In this document: positions 49,501-62,885 of the stretch, piece by piece
Numbering within the stretch: the stretch's first letter is position 1
Layout: every line of letters begins with the position of its first letter
Assembly (NCBI RefSeq): GCF_003672135.1
Contig: NC_039513.1
Span: forward strand, 7,068,833 to 7,132,832
Origin: Ooceraea biroi
Lineage: Eukaryota; Arthropoda; Insecta; Hymenoptera; Formicidae
Direction of reading: 5' to 3'
DNA length: 64,000 nt
Notes under the pieces: model-generated
The model's database searches: none
What the model saw: the letters and a program-made list of their open reading frames with translations, nothing else
Told to the model about the DNA's origin: nothing
Position numbers and translations under genes: made by a program

Positions 49501-52500
49501 TGCGGCGTTTGTTCCTTTATTTTTGCCGAGGGGGTGGAATACCAGGCTGGGCGGGGCCCGCCGCCGCCGCCGCCGGCGCGCACCGAGGGATGTGAAACCT
49601 CGCCCGCCATATTTACGTCTCTCTGTCGAGTGGGAAGCAGAAAAAAAATTCTCCGGGAAATCGCGAGGTCCGCCGATCGTCCCATCTCCGGCTTCCCTGT
49701 TCTCTGTTAACGTTTTCGCATTCCCACCCCCTCAAATGGCAACCGATCTGTTCATGCGAGACACGACGGATCAATCTCTCATAGCATCGAAAAACTTGCA
49801 GTCACTGGTTTTGATCCGCGTTAGTATCACGCGTTTTGACAGGTTGTTTCACGTACGCATCGTCCATCACGTAAAAACGAGTGAATTGACGATACGCGAC
49901 ACGTGTTTCATTTTAGAGCTTTCGCAAGAGCTAGCGCACGCGAGCGCTATTAAAATTATGCTTTTTTTTGTTGCGAGTATTTCTTTTATTTAATGGCAAG
50001 TATGCTGTTATTTATAGCAGTGCGCTTGGAAAAACGTGCTAATTTCCAGAGTGAGTTTGCTGTATGCCTTCCTTTTCTTGCTTCTTTACAGCGAGCGTAA
50101 TCACTGTAATCCTACAAGCGCGCGCTACGTCGTTCGCAAAAAACTCATTGCTCTGGCGGAGCTTCTACAATTTTTCTTCTATTTAAATTGCGCGTCTACA
50201 TTTATTCCTTTAGAAATACATTATTTTGTCAAAACTAAATTGTGTAATAATAAACATATATTATTACATTTAAAATTATATTTAAAATTTATGCGTACAT
50301 AAAATTTTATCTCAAATGATTTATTTTTATTCTCTTTATTTTTTCCGAAAGTATTAAAGCCGTATCTCTCATATCTTCTTTGATTAACAAGATTGGACTG
50401 GACACGATTTTTTCTAATTAATCTCAGCAGTCAATCTCGCTTCTTTTGACTTGTTTGCGAATGTGCAAAAAAGTGCTGGCGCGTCCGACGAATGCGCGAC
50501 GCGAACGCGTTTTAGGCCGTCGCGACGCCCCCGCGCTATTTCCGGCATTTTCTGCAGTTTTTCCGAGCTTTCGTAATCCCAAAGAGGGATTCTGCCGGGT
50601 CCGTGTAATCCGACTGCTGTTCGCTAATGAAATTAAAAAAAGAGAGGTCTCGATGGACGACGAACAAAAAAAGGAATGAAAGAGCCGACGCCGAAGGGAT
50701 TTGCAACGGCGTTGATTAAAACCGCGACGACGTATGGCTGCATTCAACGAACAGTGGATTTACGGGCGGCGCTCGTCCTCCTCGATATGTCACAACATAC
50801 GCACTGTACGTATCTCTCCACTTCCATATAATATGTAATCGTTCTATCTTTTTTATATATCGTCGTATCTCTTTTATGTATCGATGTATGTTATATGCGC
50901 GGAATAGTCGCGATTTTTTTCAGCGCACGCGGAAGAAACGGAATGGCAAATACCTGAGAGTGCAGTCGCCATTATATTCGAACGCGCGTCATTCTTCATG
51001 CATAAAGGCTAATAATTTAATGCGCACGTGTTCCGTGGTCTTAACCGCCTCCGTTATCGAGTGGAATTATCGACGGCACATACGTTTCACACGGTCCTCA
51101 ACGATGCCGCGAATCTCTCGCTCCGATACATTTTTATATAAAAAATTCCGTATGACGGAAACGCTGTCGTTTTGTGATTGCTACGTTTTCGCCGAATATT
51201 GCGAAGCTTGAGTAGTGATATTCAATTATGTAACCGCGATTCAATCAGATCAAACATGATGCTCGGAACGGTCATCAAAGCGAGGCACTATCTTGATCAG
51301 TTAAAGACATTGCAACGCTATCGAGAAGTTATAGTCATCATAGAGGTAAAGGGTGAATTAATATTATCGTTTCGTAAAGTACAAATTGCCGAGGATGAGT
51401 ATCGATACGAGGCACCACCTTGCGAAGACGTACATAACGGTGAACGATCCGAAGCAATTCGCGAAGGCGAAGATAAGGACGCGTGAAATCAAAATCAGAT
51501 GCCGAAGTAAACGAATAACCGTGCGGATATTACGCGTACGGAAGAACATTTCGCCGCAGCCGCATTTTTGCGAGGAAATTTTATATCTCTGCGTCTACCC
51601 CATGATGCGCGCGATGGCGGCGACGAGATTACCGATAACCCCTCCGGGAAAAATACCGGCCGGACTAAAGGGACTAATTGAATTACCGCGTGCTATTGTG
51701 GCTAAGACAGCTTAGCCGCCACAATGGACAATGAGATGCCCCTGGTCTGTGGGCCCACATTGTATCTCCACGCTGTAGTAGAACGTTCCCGTCTGCAAAC
51801 CTGGCGTCTCATCGTACTTCTTGGATGACCTAAGCATGTATGTTCATCATGTTCCTCCTTTATCGTATACTTGCTCCATACGTACCTACTCGACGTAGCC
51901 ATGACAGAAATTTTACAGCTTTCACAATATTTCCAAGTATGTGCTAATGGATGTCTATGTTGTCCGCGGACAACTGACGTTTCGTCTTATGGATTATCGC
52001 ACAGCGATACAGATTTGTCCGGTCGACTCGTCGCTGGCCGAGTGCTTCGAGTGGAGTCACTCGAGAGGATCCATGAAATCTGGAAAACCACTTGGAGTGA
52101 TGTTTACGGCGTTTAGGGAGCCCTGAGGTCGCGCGGCATCTCGGTGCGGCCGGATAACAACTCGTCTCGAAGAAACAGACGGAGGAGGCTGAAGTACCGT
52201 TCCAAAACCGAAATGAAACTTCCCGACTCATCGCGCAAAATTACCCGCTCGAGTGGGTTCTATCTCGTTCGAAATTAGTTGGAATTTTCTTCTCGTTCTA
52301 TTGTAGCGGCTCTCGATCTGACATCGATACAAGCCTGGTTCGAGAGAGTTACAAAAGAACGCGCGTTAAAAAGCATATGGCTCTAAAAAATAGGTAGAAT
52401 TCTGTTGTTTAAATAAACTCATCACGGTGTTGGTGCTTTACTTTTGAATAAATTAGAGTGAAATTTATAAAGTCGCTGCTGTTCGCTATAACTTTGAGAG

Positions 52501-55500
52501 AGATTTACAGTATTCGAGATATTATAAATTAGTATTATTTTTATTTTATCGCGTAACTGACTGTATACAACTAAATATTAATTTATGACACTTATTTGCA
52601 TTTTTAAAATTTAGCGAAAGTAATAAAAACGAATCTTTAGAAACTGAATGCAAAGCATATAGTTTTGGAAGACTAAACTACATAAAAAAATTTATATTTA
52701 TTTATATAATGGCACATTTAATCAATCAATCTCACACATTTTGAATAAAACATTATATATATTTTTTTCTACAAATAAAACTTCGTTATCAATATATTAT
52801 ACTAATTGATCTGAAGCTAAAATGAGCCTTAGGCCCATGTCCCTTTTTCGTACGAAATTCCTCCTTCGGTCGCTCTTTCGGCCCGTGGGCTGTGCCGATC
52901 GATTGATCGAGACGCATCCTCGATCTTTATCTACAAATCTCCGCGCCGGGCAGTGCAAGAACAACCATCGGCAGGCGCTAAGATGTTTCGTGGCGCTTCG
53001 CGGCCACGGGTAGAGTAGACTGACCGTGCACAAAGGCTTCACTGTGGACCCGAGAGCCATCCGGCATTTGGTGTTTATTTAACTAACAAAGCACGACGCG
53101 CATACCTGTTCACCGTGCTATGCCGGCGGCATCATCGCGCGGGCGCGATCATTATCGCGTTGTACGGCCGGAGATCGCCAGCCGCGCGCGACTGACGGCG
53201 AGCTGGCAGCGATTCTCGTTTCGATCATCCGCAGCATCCTCTCCACGAGCGATTCCATGGGGCTTACGTAACGGAATACCGAGATCGAGCACCTTGCTCC
53301 TAGATGTCGAGCCCGTAAGATCGTCATGACGTAGATATAAGAAATCAAAATTTATTTAATTCAGTTTTACTAATTGCGATTGCCATTTGATCAAGGAAAC
53401 TGCATGGCCTTAATATATAGATATTGCATTAATCACGCTCTTTCATAATTAATCAGAAAAATTAATTTAAACATGCTACTGCGTAACAATTAATCGTACT
53501 ATTTTCTTTCATGTCTTAGAGGAGTCGTTCTCTTTTATAGCTGATATTTTTTGACCAATTCAGCGTTAAAAGGCTCATCGCCACTCACTTGTGTAGCTCA
53601 CAAACTTCTGAATGAACCACCATGACAGGAAACGCGAGAATTTTCAGGTCGCCGAGACAGTTTGCACGATTTGCAGCATGACGGGCATCGCCGTGGGGCT
53701 GACATTTTTATCTCGCTTTATTTCTTGTAATTCTTTTCGACGTGGGATTAGTTTTGAGGACCCGCGCGAGATCCCTTTAGAGATCCTTACAGCTGGTTAG
53801 CTCCGTCAACGTTGATCCTTCTTAAGGGGAATGTGCGGGAGACGCCTTGGTCTAATCTCTGCCTCCGCTTTTCACGATCTCGTCTCGGAAAAAGGAAGGA
53901 TGAACGAGCGAAACGGTAAACTCGGCCTTCGCCGTGGAACGACGATGACCCAGAAGAGAAAGAGACAAAAAATCGGCTGGGAAACGGAGGAGGGAAGGCA
54001 AAGGAGAAAGGAGAGAAGTTTGCGCGTACGTTTTTTGGTGTCCTCTCGAGACGTCGGCCGCGATCTCTCGATACGAGAGAGCCAGCAGCCTCCTTTCGTG
54101 GCTCACTCGAGTACTATTTGTCGGGCTCTTAGAATACGTATATATCGGTCTCTCTGGCAAAGCGATGACCTAAAGTTTTGAGCAAACACGACACCCGCCT
54201 CGACGACAACCGCCGCGAGATCTTCGTCCAGCTGCTCGTTGCTTCGTCCTCGATAGAGAGATCCGTCTAGACGAGAGTCTGATTGATCCGTGGATTTGTG
54301 TGCAAACTGAGTACAAAGCTGCAATTGTAACCGACGGGACAAAGATAAATTATTTTTACTTTTTGTAAAAAACATCAATTATTTGTATACAAATAATAGA
54401 CAAATTTTATTACTTCACTGCATGCTTTATTTATTCAATGAATTAATAAATTAACAATGCAATATATATCTGAAGCAAATTTTTCCTCAAATTACAATTA
54501 TAATAAAAATTGCTTATAAGGGAAAACTGTTGAGTACAAGGAGCCAACGGTTCGTCCTCAAGTCACGGGAACTGCCAACTATCGAATCAGCAACGTCTTA
54601 AACTCCGGCACACTGATTCGCCACTCTCGATGATCTCTATCTCTCCGACTCCTTTTGTTTCCTTCGTCGGTGAGGCGAGCACCACCGGATACAAGTTCCC
54701 TCGGTGGAAATCGAGGCAAGTATTCGCGGTGGCTCAGCGGTGATCGGCCGAAGAGGAACACGGTGTGCTGGTGGTCGTCGGGGAGGATGAGTAGAACGTC
54801 TACGGTGCGGAATTAGTATTCAGGGGCGTATCCGCGAGCGTTTATTTTACAAAGACGGACAAATAGAGCCCCACTGTCGTTCCACCCTGTTCGAACGCCC
54901 GAGGATTCCGGCGAGAGAGAGAGAGGGGTCAAAGGGAGGAGGAAGAGGCCTCGTGCCCTCACGTGCGCGCCACTTCGCGAGGGCGCATCAGAGAACGTTG
55001 TCGTCGTCGTGCCGAATGGCGGCAGCGGGGTGCAACGAGCGATGTAATGGGCATGTCGTCAAACTGTTGGGACGCCTAACCAACGCCGACCGACGCCGAC
55101 GCAACCCTCGGGCGACGCCGTCGTCGGCATCGGCGGCGCAGCAGCTATTCCGCCGTTAAAGGGCAAGGACGAGAAGACGAAAGCGAGAGGGTTGATTGGA
55201 GCGAGGAGGAGCGACGGGGCGAGAGAGTGAAACGGGAGATGTTGGGGCAAACTACAGCCGCCATCTTGCACGTGAGCGGAATTTCTGAGCGGATACCAAG
55301 ACGACCAAGGGAGAGAAAGGGAGAAAGAGAAACAGAGCTCTGTCTTCTTTGCTCCTCGTTCTTTTCGTGTTCTCCTTCCGCGGTTCTTGCGCGTCGATCT
55401 CGACACGTTGACAAATTGTTTGATAACCGGCGAACTGATTTTGATGATCTAAATCTCGTGGTTTATGAAATAGCATTAAACAATACATAAATTTATTTCA

Positions 55501-58253
55501 AGCTTAAATAAAGTTGATACAATTTTATTTGCGCCAACTTCCACAGATCGGAGGAGAAGTTTTCTTCTTATATTACTTTATTAGTTGAAAATTAATTATT
55601 TAATTATTTATTATTTAATTTATTTAATTAATTTTTAATTGTTTTGTTATGAATCACGAACTTTTAAGATCCTTTTCATATTATCATTATACCTGAATGT
55701 TAATTTTGTTACATTCGAATACCGAAGATACTTCATATAAGGTATATTTAATGTAAGAAACAATCTGGCTCACACACACATAAAACGTTATACAGTCTGT
55801 TAGATTTTTCTCTGATAGCTTTGTTCAAAAGCGCTTTCGCACGCCGCCGTTCGCATCCTTATATAGGTACCGGCGTTTATTAGCATTGGATCCACGTAGA
55901 CTCTCCCTAAACACTATACCCTATTTAGGCTAACTTGGTAATCACTGAGGGGCTGCTAATCGCCATGGGGTTGCCGTTTCCTCCCGCGTACCAGCCTGCG
56001 GGTAATTACAGGCCCAGTGACGTTGAATAAAGTCATTAGATTTTTCTCGTCTCGCATGCGCCCGGACGGGAACGACTCGACGTAAGAGGGTACAAGTCGC
56101 GCGGGTGCACCCCCCAGTACATTTGTATTAATTATCGTGAACGCGCGCGAGAGAAGCGAGGTCCGAGGCTGCGACGAGTGTCAAGCCGAAACGCCGCAAC
56201 AGAGTGCATCGCATGCATCTGCGGCAGGTGCAGCGGAGCCTCGACCCGCCGTGACGTTGACAAATTCAGCAGAAACGTTAAAACGTGCTAATTATCTGTT
56301 GCCCTTGAAAAGATAAGAGGAAGGTTACCGGGACAGCCGATAGAAGCACTTATTTGTCGCGCGGTTAGGAGTAGGACTTAATTGCCTAAATAGAGCATTC
56401 GATAGCAATGTTACGTCCCAGCGAGGAAGATCGAGAAACGATTGCGACATAATGCGCCGTATTAGCAGGCCAAACGCTCGTTGTCGGGGAATACCCCGAG
56501 GGTGCGCGGAGGGTAAAATTTTGCCGGGAGAGTCTTCCCGGGGGACGCGGCCAGCACCTCGATCACAAGTCGGGCGATCGAGTTTCGTCGTAGCCAAGCC
56601 TGGCAACAACTGTAACGCGCCCCTCGAGCTCCCATTACTAATCTCGTAACCTCCGGCCAATGAAGAATTTTTGCGCGATCGCAAGCGGTTTCCGGCAGGC
56701 GCTGGAGCGCTTAATGAGGAAACCGGCGAGCTTTGCGTGTCAACCGAATAATAGCGTGTTCAGTATACATTTTAACGAATTATTAATTAATTAAAGTTGA
56801 GTTTCTAGGCTGTAATTAAGCTGTAATTAACGTAATTTCAATCTACAGGCTCCCGGAATTCCCGAAAGTCATCCAATGATGAGTAATCCTCCACCGGTGG
56901 TACCTGAACGTCGTCTCGCGACGATCGCGCCGGGCTCTCCCGGATCGCTCGGGTCTATCAAGGAGCGTAAAAATGTTTTCGGTGCAAGGTAAGCTGGCCG
57001 GACGAATGGACGGTCGTGCGGATGGGTTTTCAGAAACCGTCGTCGATGTTTGCCGCGGCCAAAGTGGTCTCGAGTGCGCGTCCATTAGCCGGGCACGCGG
57101 TTACGCTCGCTCGCCGGACGCTCGCGCGTGGAAAAGTACACGCCGGTAGGAGGAGAGCGTGTGCGCGGTTGCGTGTGTAAAGAAATACCGTCGAAGACAC
57201 CTCGATCGCGCGGCTACCGGGAGCCGCACGGCAAACATCGGCTGAGGTAGAGGCGTATACAGAGGCCGCGGCGTACATATTGTATAAGTAGCGTTCGTTG
57301 CCCCTTTTGCTCGCTTTTCGAAACGTCCCGGCGGAACAGGAGAGGAAGACGGAGAAAGCATACTCCGGCCGCGACAATCCGCCGCGTCGTGGAGCTACAG
57401 CGTCGTGTCGCGCGTCACAAATTCTTTTTAATTACTTCCGAGAAGAAGATGGGAAACTTGCGCCTCAAGAGTCGCATGCGATACGATTTCGGTAAAGATA
57501 TTGTTTTTTTAAAATATCATTAATTATTACAGTACTGAAAATATCGAAGCGATCAATGACCAAGCCAGTCATTGCCAATCAAGTGGTGGTTGCTGCTATT
57601 TTACATTTATCACAATTGTATTTTAAATATCTTTTCTTTCTCCAAGCAAAGTAGATTACATTCGGAGATCTTGATCGAAATCTGGATTAAGAGATCATAT
57701 TCTATCTTCTTCATCCTGTGTTGGTGCATCTATCAGGTTTCAAGAGTCCAAGCGCACGACGACTCGTACCCAGGCACGTAAACGTCTTAATACACTAGGG
57801 TGTTTGCGGAAATTCGACATTCAGACTGCACGCCCGAGGCCCGGAGACGACGAGTCGTCCTCTCGAGACGGACCCTCCGGGAGAGAGAGACACTTTGAAT
57901 CCAACGGCGATGCTTCACGCACGGCCGAATGTCATTACGCGCGGCGTGGCGGCGACGGCGGCGGTGGCCACTTGACTCCGAATTTGTTTCCGATTTGTAT
58001 TCGAACCCACCGTCGTCAGAGTGTTCTCCAGCCATGCCGCAGCGTGTCGTCGAGGGTACGGGCGCGACCGCATTTGATCATGCGCTCGGTTTCACCCTCA
58101 AGTATCCGTGCCTGAACAAGTGTCCTCGAACAGCCCGCGAGTATATACTTCGCGGCGGTGAACGACTGCAAAAATGGCGCGCATCTATTTAAGAGTACTA
58201 TGCCTTGATGCAGATATCGATGATATTATTTATTAAGATATTAAGATATTATT

Positions 58254-58278
58254 TATTAGTATTAGTATTAGTATTAGT
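58254..58278. repeat. (TATTAG)4 hexanucleotide repeat
   Basis: Four perfect consecutive units in AT-rich DNA, with no associated gene. Confidence 0.85.
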
Positions 58279-59233
58279 GAAGAAGAAAATATTTAAAGAT
58301 TTACGTCGAAATATTTCTTTAAGTACTGGTGAGTAAAATTTATTATTCGAAATAGATATGATTTTTTATAAATCGTAATAAATTATAATTCTCTTTTGAT
58401 ACTTATCATAATTATTGGTTACAATATTAAAATTTTTGCTTCATCAAAAGTTGAGAAAGGTATGAGGAGAAAATTATAAGTAGAGAATTCACGGATCGAA
58501 TTGTCATAAAACGCAAAGCGATTTTCTTCTTTCTGGAGAATCGATTTTCTCCTATTTTCAATATCATTTTCCGTCCATCAAGACGATTTAAATTGCTGCA
58601 ATCTCGACAAATCGAACAATCCGCCCTCGCAGAATAAAGACGAAACGGTCTTACAACAATCGTCCCCGCGTTATTTTCCACGTGAAAATTTCAATGGATT
58701 CGGCTTCGGCTCGAGCCGGCCACTCCGCATTTCAGTACTGTTGTCAAATATTTTCCGGTGACATCCGCATTATGAAACGCGGTGCGCGTTTTCGGTAGGC
58801 GTTCCACCTATTTTCTGGCAAATGCCGCCGCACATGAGCGGCAAACGAGCCGCGTTACGAGCGAGAGAGGGAGCGAGTGCGTTATTTATTTGCAGCCGGT
58901 CGGCGGCGAATTGCACCGCGTCCGTCGGTCGGAGTCAATCAATGGTCGTGCGCGTGCAATTTGCAATATGTGCACCCGCGCGCGCGTACTCACACACGCG
59001 GAAATTTTCATCGTGGCGCGTGCGGCTGCGACGGATGCGCGGAAGGTTTTACAAATTCGCGAGGGTGGGCTTTTGCTACGGCCATTATCGGCTCCACGCT
59101 AATGCACGCGACGTAACAGGATAATCCCCGAATTTCGAGTTGCCGCGATACATTCCGACCGTATGTATACGGTGTATATATACGGGGTGTCCATAGGTTC
59201 TTTATTGATCTGTATCGATAGATATACTGCGCT

Positions 59234-59256
59234 GATCAGATCAGATCAGATCAGAG
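59234..59256. repeat. (GATCA)4 pentanucleotide repeat
   Basis: Four perfect consecutive units with no associated gene. Confidence 0.85.
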
Positions 59257-62200
59257 AATATCCAGTTCGTTTCGCTGTCGCTATTAGTTTGTATCTTACT
59301 AAAATATTTGATATCGAATATTGTTACGTAAGAATTATTTCTTTATTTTCCGCAAGCGAGAATCGATTTTTTAATGTCGTCGATGGACGCGTGAAAAGAC
59401 TATTTAAAACGTATGTTCCTGTATGTTACGCTCTGTAGGTTACAATCACATCAATCGCGCGATACATCATGATCAATCGGCTCTATGCGATGGTTCTGAT
59501 TTATTTATTCATGTCAGGTGATATCGCACGATACCGAAAAATCGGGTCGTTGTCAAGAAACTCAATCTTCCGCCCTTTCCATCCCATGAAAAATCCGACA
59601 TGTATCCAAAAAAAGATTACGAAAATGGAAACTTCAGGCTCATCTGGATCTGTCGCGTTCAAATCTGCGTTGCATGTCTAGATCGGCCACGACAATGAAA
59701 TCACAGCTATTTAAAAAATATTTCCTCCTCAAGGAGAAGCTCGTAATACGAAATTATGTGTGTTTTGTTGCGCAATGTGGTGCAGGCATCCGCAAAATAA
59801 CGCACACCGTTGCACTATAGGGGCGCAGTGCCGGACGGTCGATCCTGCACAGGGAAAATTTAATGCGGCACCATTATCATAAAATTATGGTCAGCCGCGG
59901 CGTAATGATGGATTATGAAAATATCGGCGCGATAAATTTGCACGATACACGATGTTTATATACGCGGACCGTTACTTTTCGCTTACCGGCAGGCTACCCC
60001 GCATAGATTTCTCGCGTGCGGCGTTCTCTACTTCGGAGAACGAGTACATAAAGTATATTCAAGTACCTCGGTACACACAAAACTAATAGCCTGATGCAAC
60101 ATATTGTTTCCAACAATAGTATCGGCCGTAACAACGTAATTAAACATTTTATATCTCATTTATGCACTTTTGATAAATCGTGTGTAAGCAACGACAGCAT
60201 TTAAGATACACGACGCTCCATTAGATTAAGCGATAATGAACGACTTCCGATTTCCGATAATAAAAATAAATTTTCACGAGACAAAAGATTTTCACGAAAG
60301 AAAGGTTCACGACGGATCCGCTGATGCGGAAACGGTGCGGTCGTTTGGAGCTGTTAATAAAGTGGTTTCTCGCGCAACAGTCATCGTCCTCGTTAGACCT
60401 CGCCTACGACGACGTGTTTTCGGATGCCATTGTGTCGACGTTTGACGGCGTATTTGCGTTTTGCACGGCGAATAGAAATTTAAGAAGGGCCCGCCGGCAG
60501 CTGCACGCGCCGCAGGGTTCACGCGCGGCTCCGCCGCGCCGTTGCGTACCCCGGACCTGATTCTCTCGTCAGGCATCCCGATTGTCCGGAGGTGCTGAAG
60601 CATCAGCGGAGCGCACTCTCGAGGAAAAATAATTGCGCTGCAGCGAATTGCGAGTGTTGCGAGCGAGCACGCGTGAGCTGCGAACGAGTGCATTCAATTA
60701 ACAATATTGTGACTTAATGTTTGGCCGCTGCGCTTGAGCGAGCGCCTGGCTGCGCATTAAGAATAGACGCAGAGTTTTTTCCCAAAGTAGAACCCTTCAG
60801 TTATACTTGGTATCATTTGGGACGATGTAGCAGTTGCATAAAAATAATAATAAGTATAATGATTTTAAATTAAAAGGAGAAAAGTATTTTTAAAAATTAA
60901 TCCTCTTTACGAAATATATAGCAATACAAATGTATCTTAGAAATTTTCGAAATTATAAAAATTTTATTTAAAACCACGTTGTGTTACCACGTGGTTTAGA
61001 GAGAAGCGGAAGTCCTTGTGTGAGCGGCTGTGGGTCCTCGAGATCGTTCCAATTTTGAGTCACGCAATAAGGTAATATATGACCAGACTCTGCACGGATC
61101 TATTTGTCGATCCCGATCCTCGAGAGCACCGTGTGTGATCCTAAAAATACAACGCATCGGTCGGTGTTGCGGCGCGACGCGACAATAGGCGTCGTAAATG
61201 GATTATTAGGCATTAGAATCGTCACACCTGAGTCGATCGGAAAGCATGCGTAAAAGCACGTTTTCCTTACGGGAGCATCAATCCCGCGGGACCTTCGTCA
61301 TTGAGCGAACAGAGGCCGATTCCATTTGACGCGTCCCGCGACCCCGACCGCACTCGAAAGACTCGGCCCGGCTAATATTTTACCTGCGGTGCTGCACACA
61401 AAAGTGTTGACCGAGGCTCCCGTCGTCGCGGAATCCCGACGTCGAAACTCCCATACACGAGATATTTGCGCAATGATCACACCTAGCCGCGTCCTTGCGT
61501 GCTGCCTGCCCTTCGGCCCTTGGGAGAGTCACGAAAATGTGGCACGCCCGCCATCAAGGGCGTTCGCAACGAGCAACGAATATTCGATCGCTGTCTAGAA
61601 ATTCTGCTTTTAATTAGAATTTCTTGTAATTTTTCTTTTATTTTTCTCTTTTACCCTAGCATTTTGCTTCAGAAAGGGAGTTGGAGGGACTCCGTGATGA
61701 TACCGCGCACAGCCAGTACTTCCGCTGAGGATTCTCACGGGTCACTTCTCGAGGATTGAGACGCCCTTTGTGCCGCGAAGTTGATCGTAATCCGCGCAGC
61801 CGCAAATTCATTTGGCGTGCAACAACCATCAGGGTCAATGAGATCACTGGTCGATTCTCTCTCCGCTATTCTGTTCTCTCCCCCATGGCAGGCACTACCT
61901 AGCTATGGATTGCGCCACCATGGAGGAGGCACGCATCCGGTGTACGTGTCGCTTCACCTCGCTGTGACTTACGCGAAATGAACGTCTCGACCCGGCCCAT
62001 GTATAGATACACGTACATGTACATTTGGCGACTGCATACCCGGTTATGTATGCATAGCGTGTTGCAACGCAGTCGCAAACACACCGGCTCTGCCGTGTCC
62101 GATCCAGCAATCTGCTCTAAATACGTCCGGCACAATGCCCACATCGCATAGGCTCGTTATAACGTAAAGGCCCACCGAGGATGTATGGTATCGCGCGGAA

Positions 62201-62405
62201 AATCTTGCGATCGGCAAATACCCGATCCCGTGAGCGACGTGAAAATAGCGTGAAGTTGGCAGATCGTTTCCTGTTTTGAATGCTGACGAACCATATGTTT
62301 TTCTCATTTGCGCATCGCACGGTATTGCTTTACGTAATAGCAAGTCTCTGCAAACGTTATTTTTTGAAAAATAAAATTTTTGGGGGAAAAATAAAATTGG
62401 TATTG

Positions 62406-62590
62406 ATTGGATCAGTCAAAAAGTTCGATTTAATTTAATTTGTACATGTAATACACACAATAATATTGATAATGTCTATATTATATTATAAAGAGGATGA
62501 TTATTTGGTTGATGAATAATTTGGTTTTACTAAATGCAATAAAGTAAAATTTGATTCAAAAATTGAATCGAACTTTTCGATTTAATAGTA
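62406..62590 (+). mobile_element. internally deleted mariner-like relic
   Basis: The left side (ttggatcagtcaaaaagttc, from 62408) resembles the aaaaGTTCG-type end of mariner elements. The stretch aaaagttcgattnaattt recurs inverted at about 62561-62583. Just inside the right end, gaggatgattatttggttgatgaataa (from 62493) reads as a typical acidic mariner transposase C-terminus (DYLVDE, stop). The rest of the transposase is gone. The right end is diverged. Confidence 0.5.
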
Positions 62591-62846
62591 TTATAAAAAG
62601 TAATTAATATTAATATAATATAATAAAGAGGATTGATATCAAAGTTAATGTTAATTTTAGATTTTAGAAAATAAATTTAGAAATAAGCAAAAGATTATTG
62701 ATCTTTTCAGTTTATTGGGGTCTTTGTCGAGATGTTAAAAATATTCTGAATGCGTGTTTGGTTGCCTGAATAAGAGAAGAAGATATTTCATCCCAAGGCA
62801 CACGATATCCTCGAAGTCTTGATCCTATTCTCATCCCATTTTCATC

Positions 62847-62885
<39 letters not shown>

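Larger units (their letters stand above)
46533..62405. other. no recognisable gene; long noncoding stretch with CpG-rich islands
   Basis: Nearly 16 kb without a convincing coding region. CpG-rich islands occur near 48.2-48.6, 49.0-49.75, 50.4-50.75, 51.0-52.2, 54.9-55.4, 56.0-57.45, 57.8-58.2, 58.7-59.15 and 59.75-60.75 kb, separated by AT-rich DNA. Long frames at 49.1-50.0 kb are CT-repeat translations. The pattern would fit an intergenic or intronic region near a developmentally regulated gene, but that is only inference. Confidence 0.5.

Noticed and set aside
49124..49993. 289-codon plus-strand open frame, plus two overlapping frames
   Set aside because: Composition is driven by CT-rich DNA (Ser/Leu/Pro/Arg runs). 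All frames of the region are open at once, as expected from low stop-codon content rather than coding.
51178..51715. Overlapping 102- and 109-codon plus-strand frames
   Set aside because: Looked somewhat protein-like, but two frames overlap with similar quality, no domain is recognised and there is no splice context. Left as unassigned noncoding DNA.
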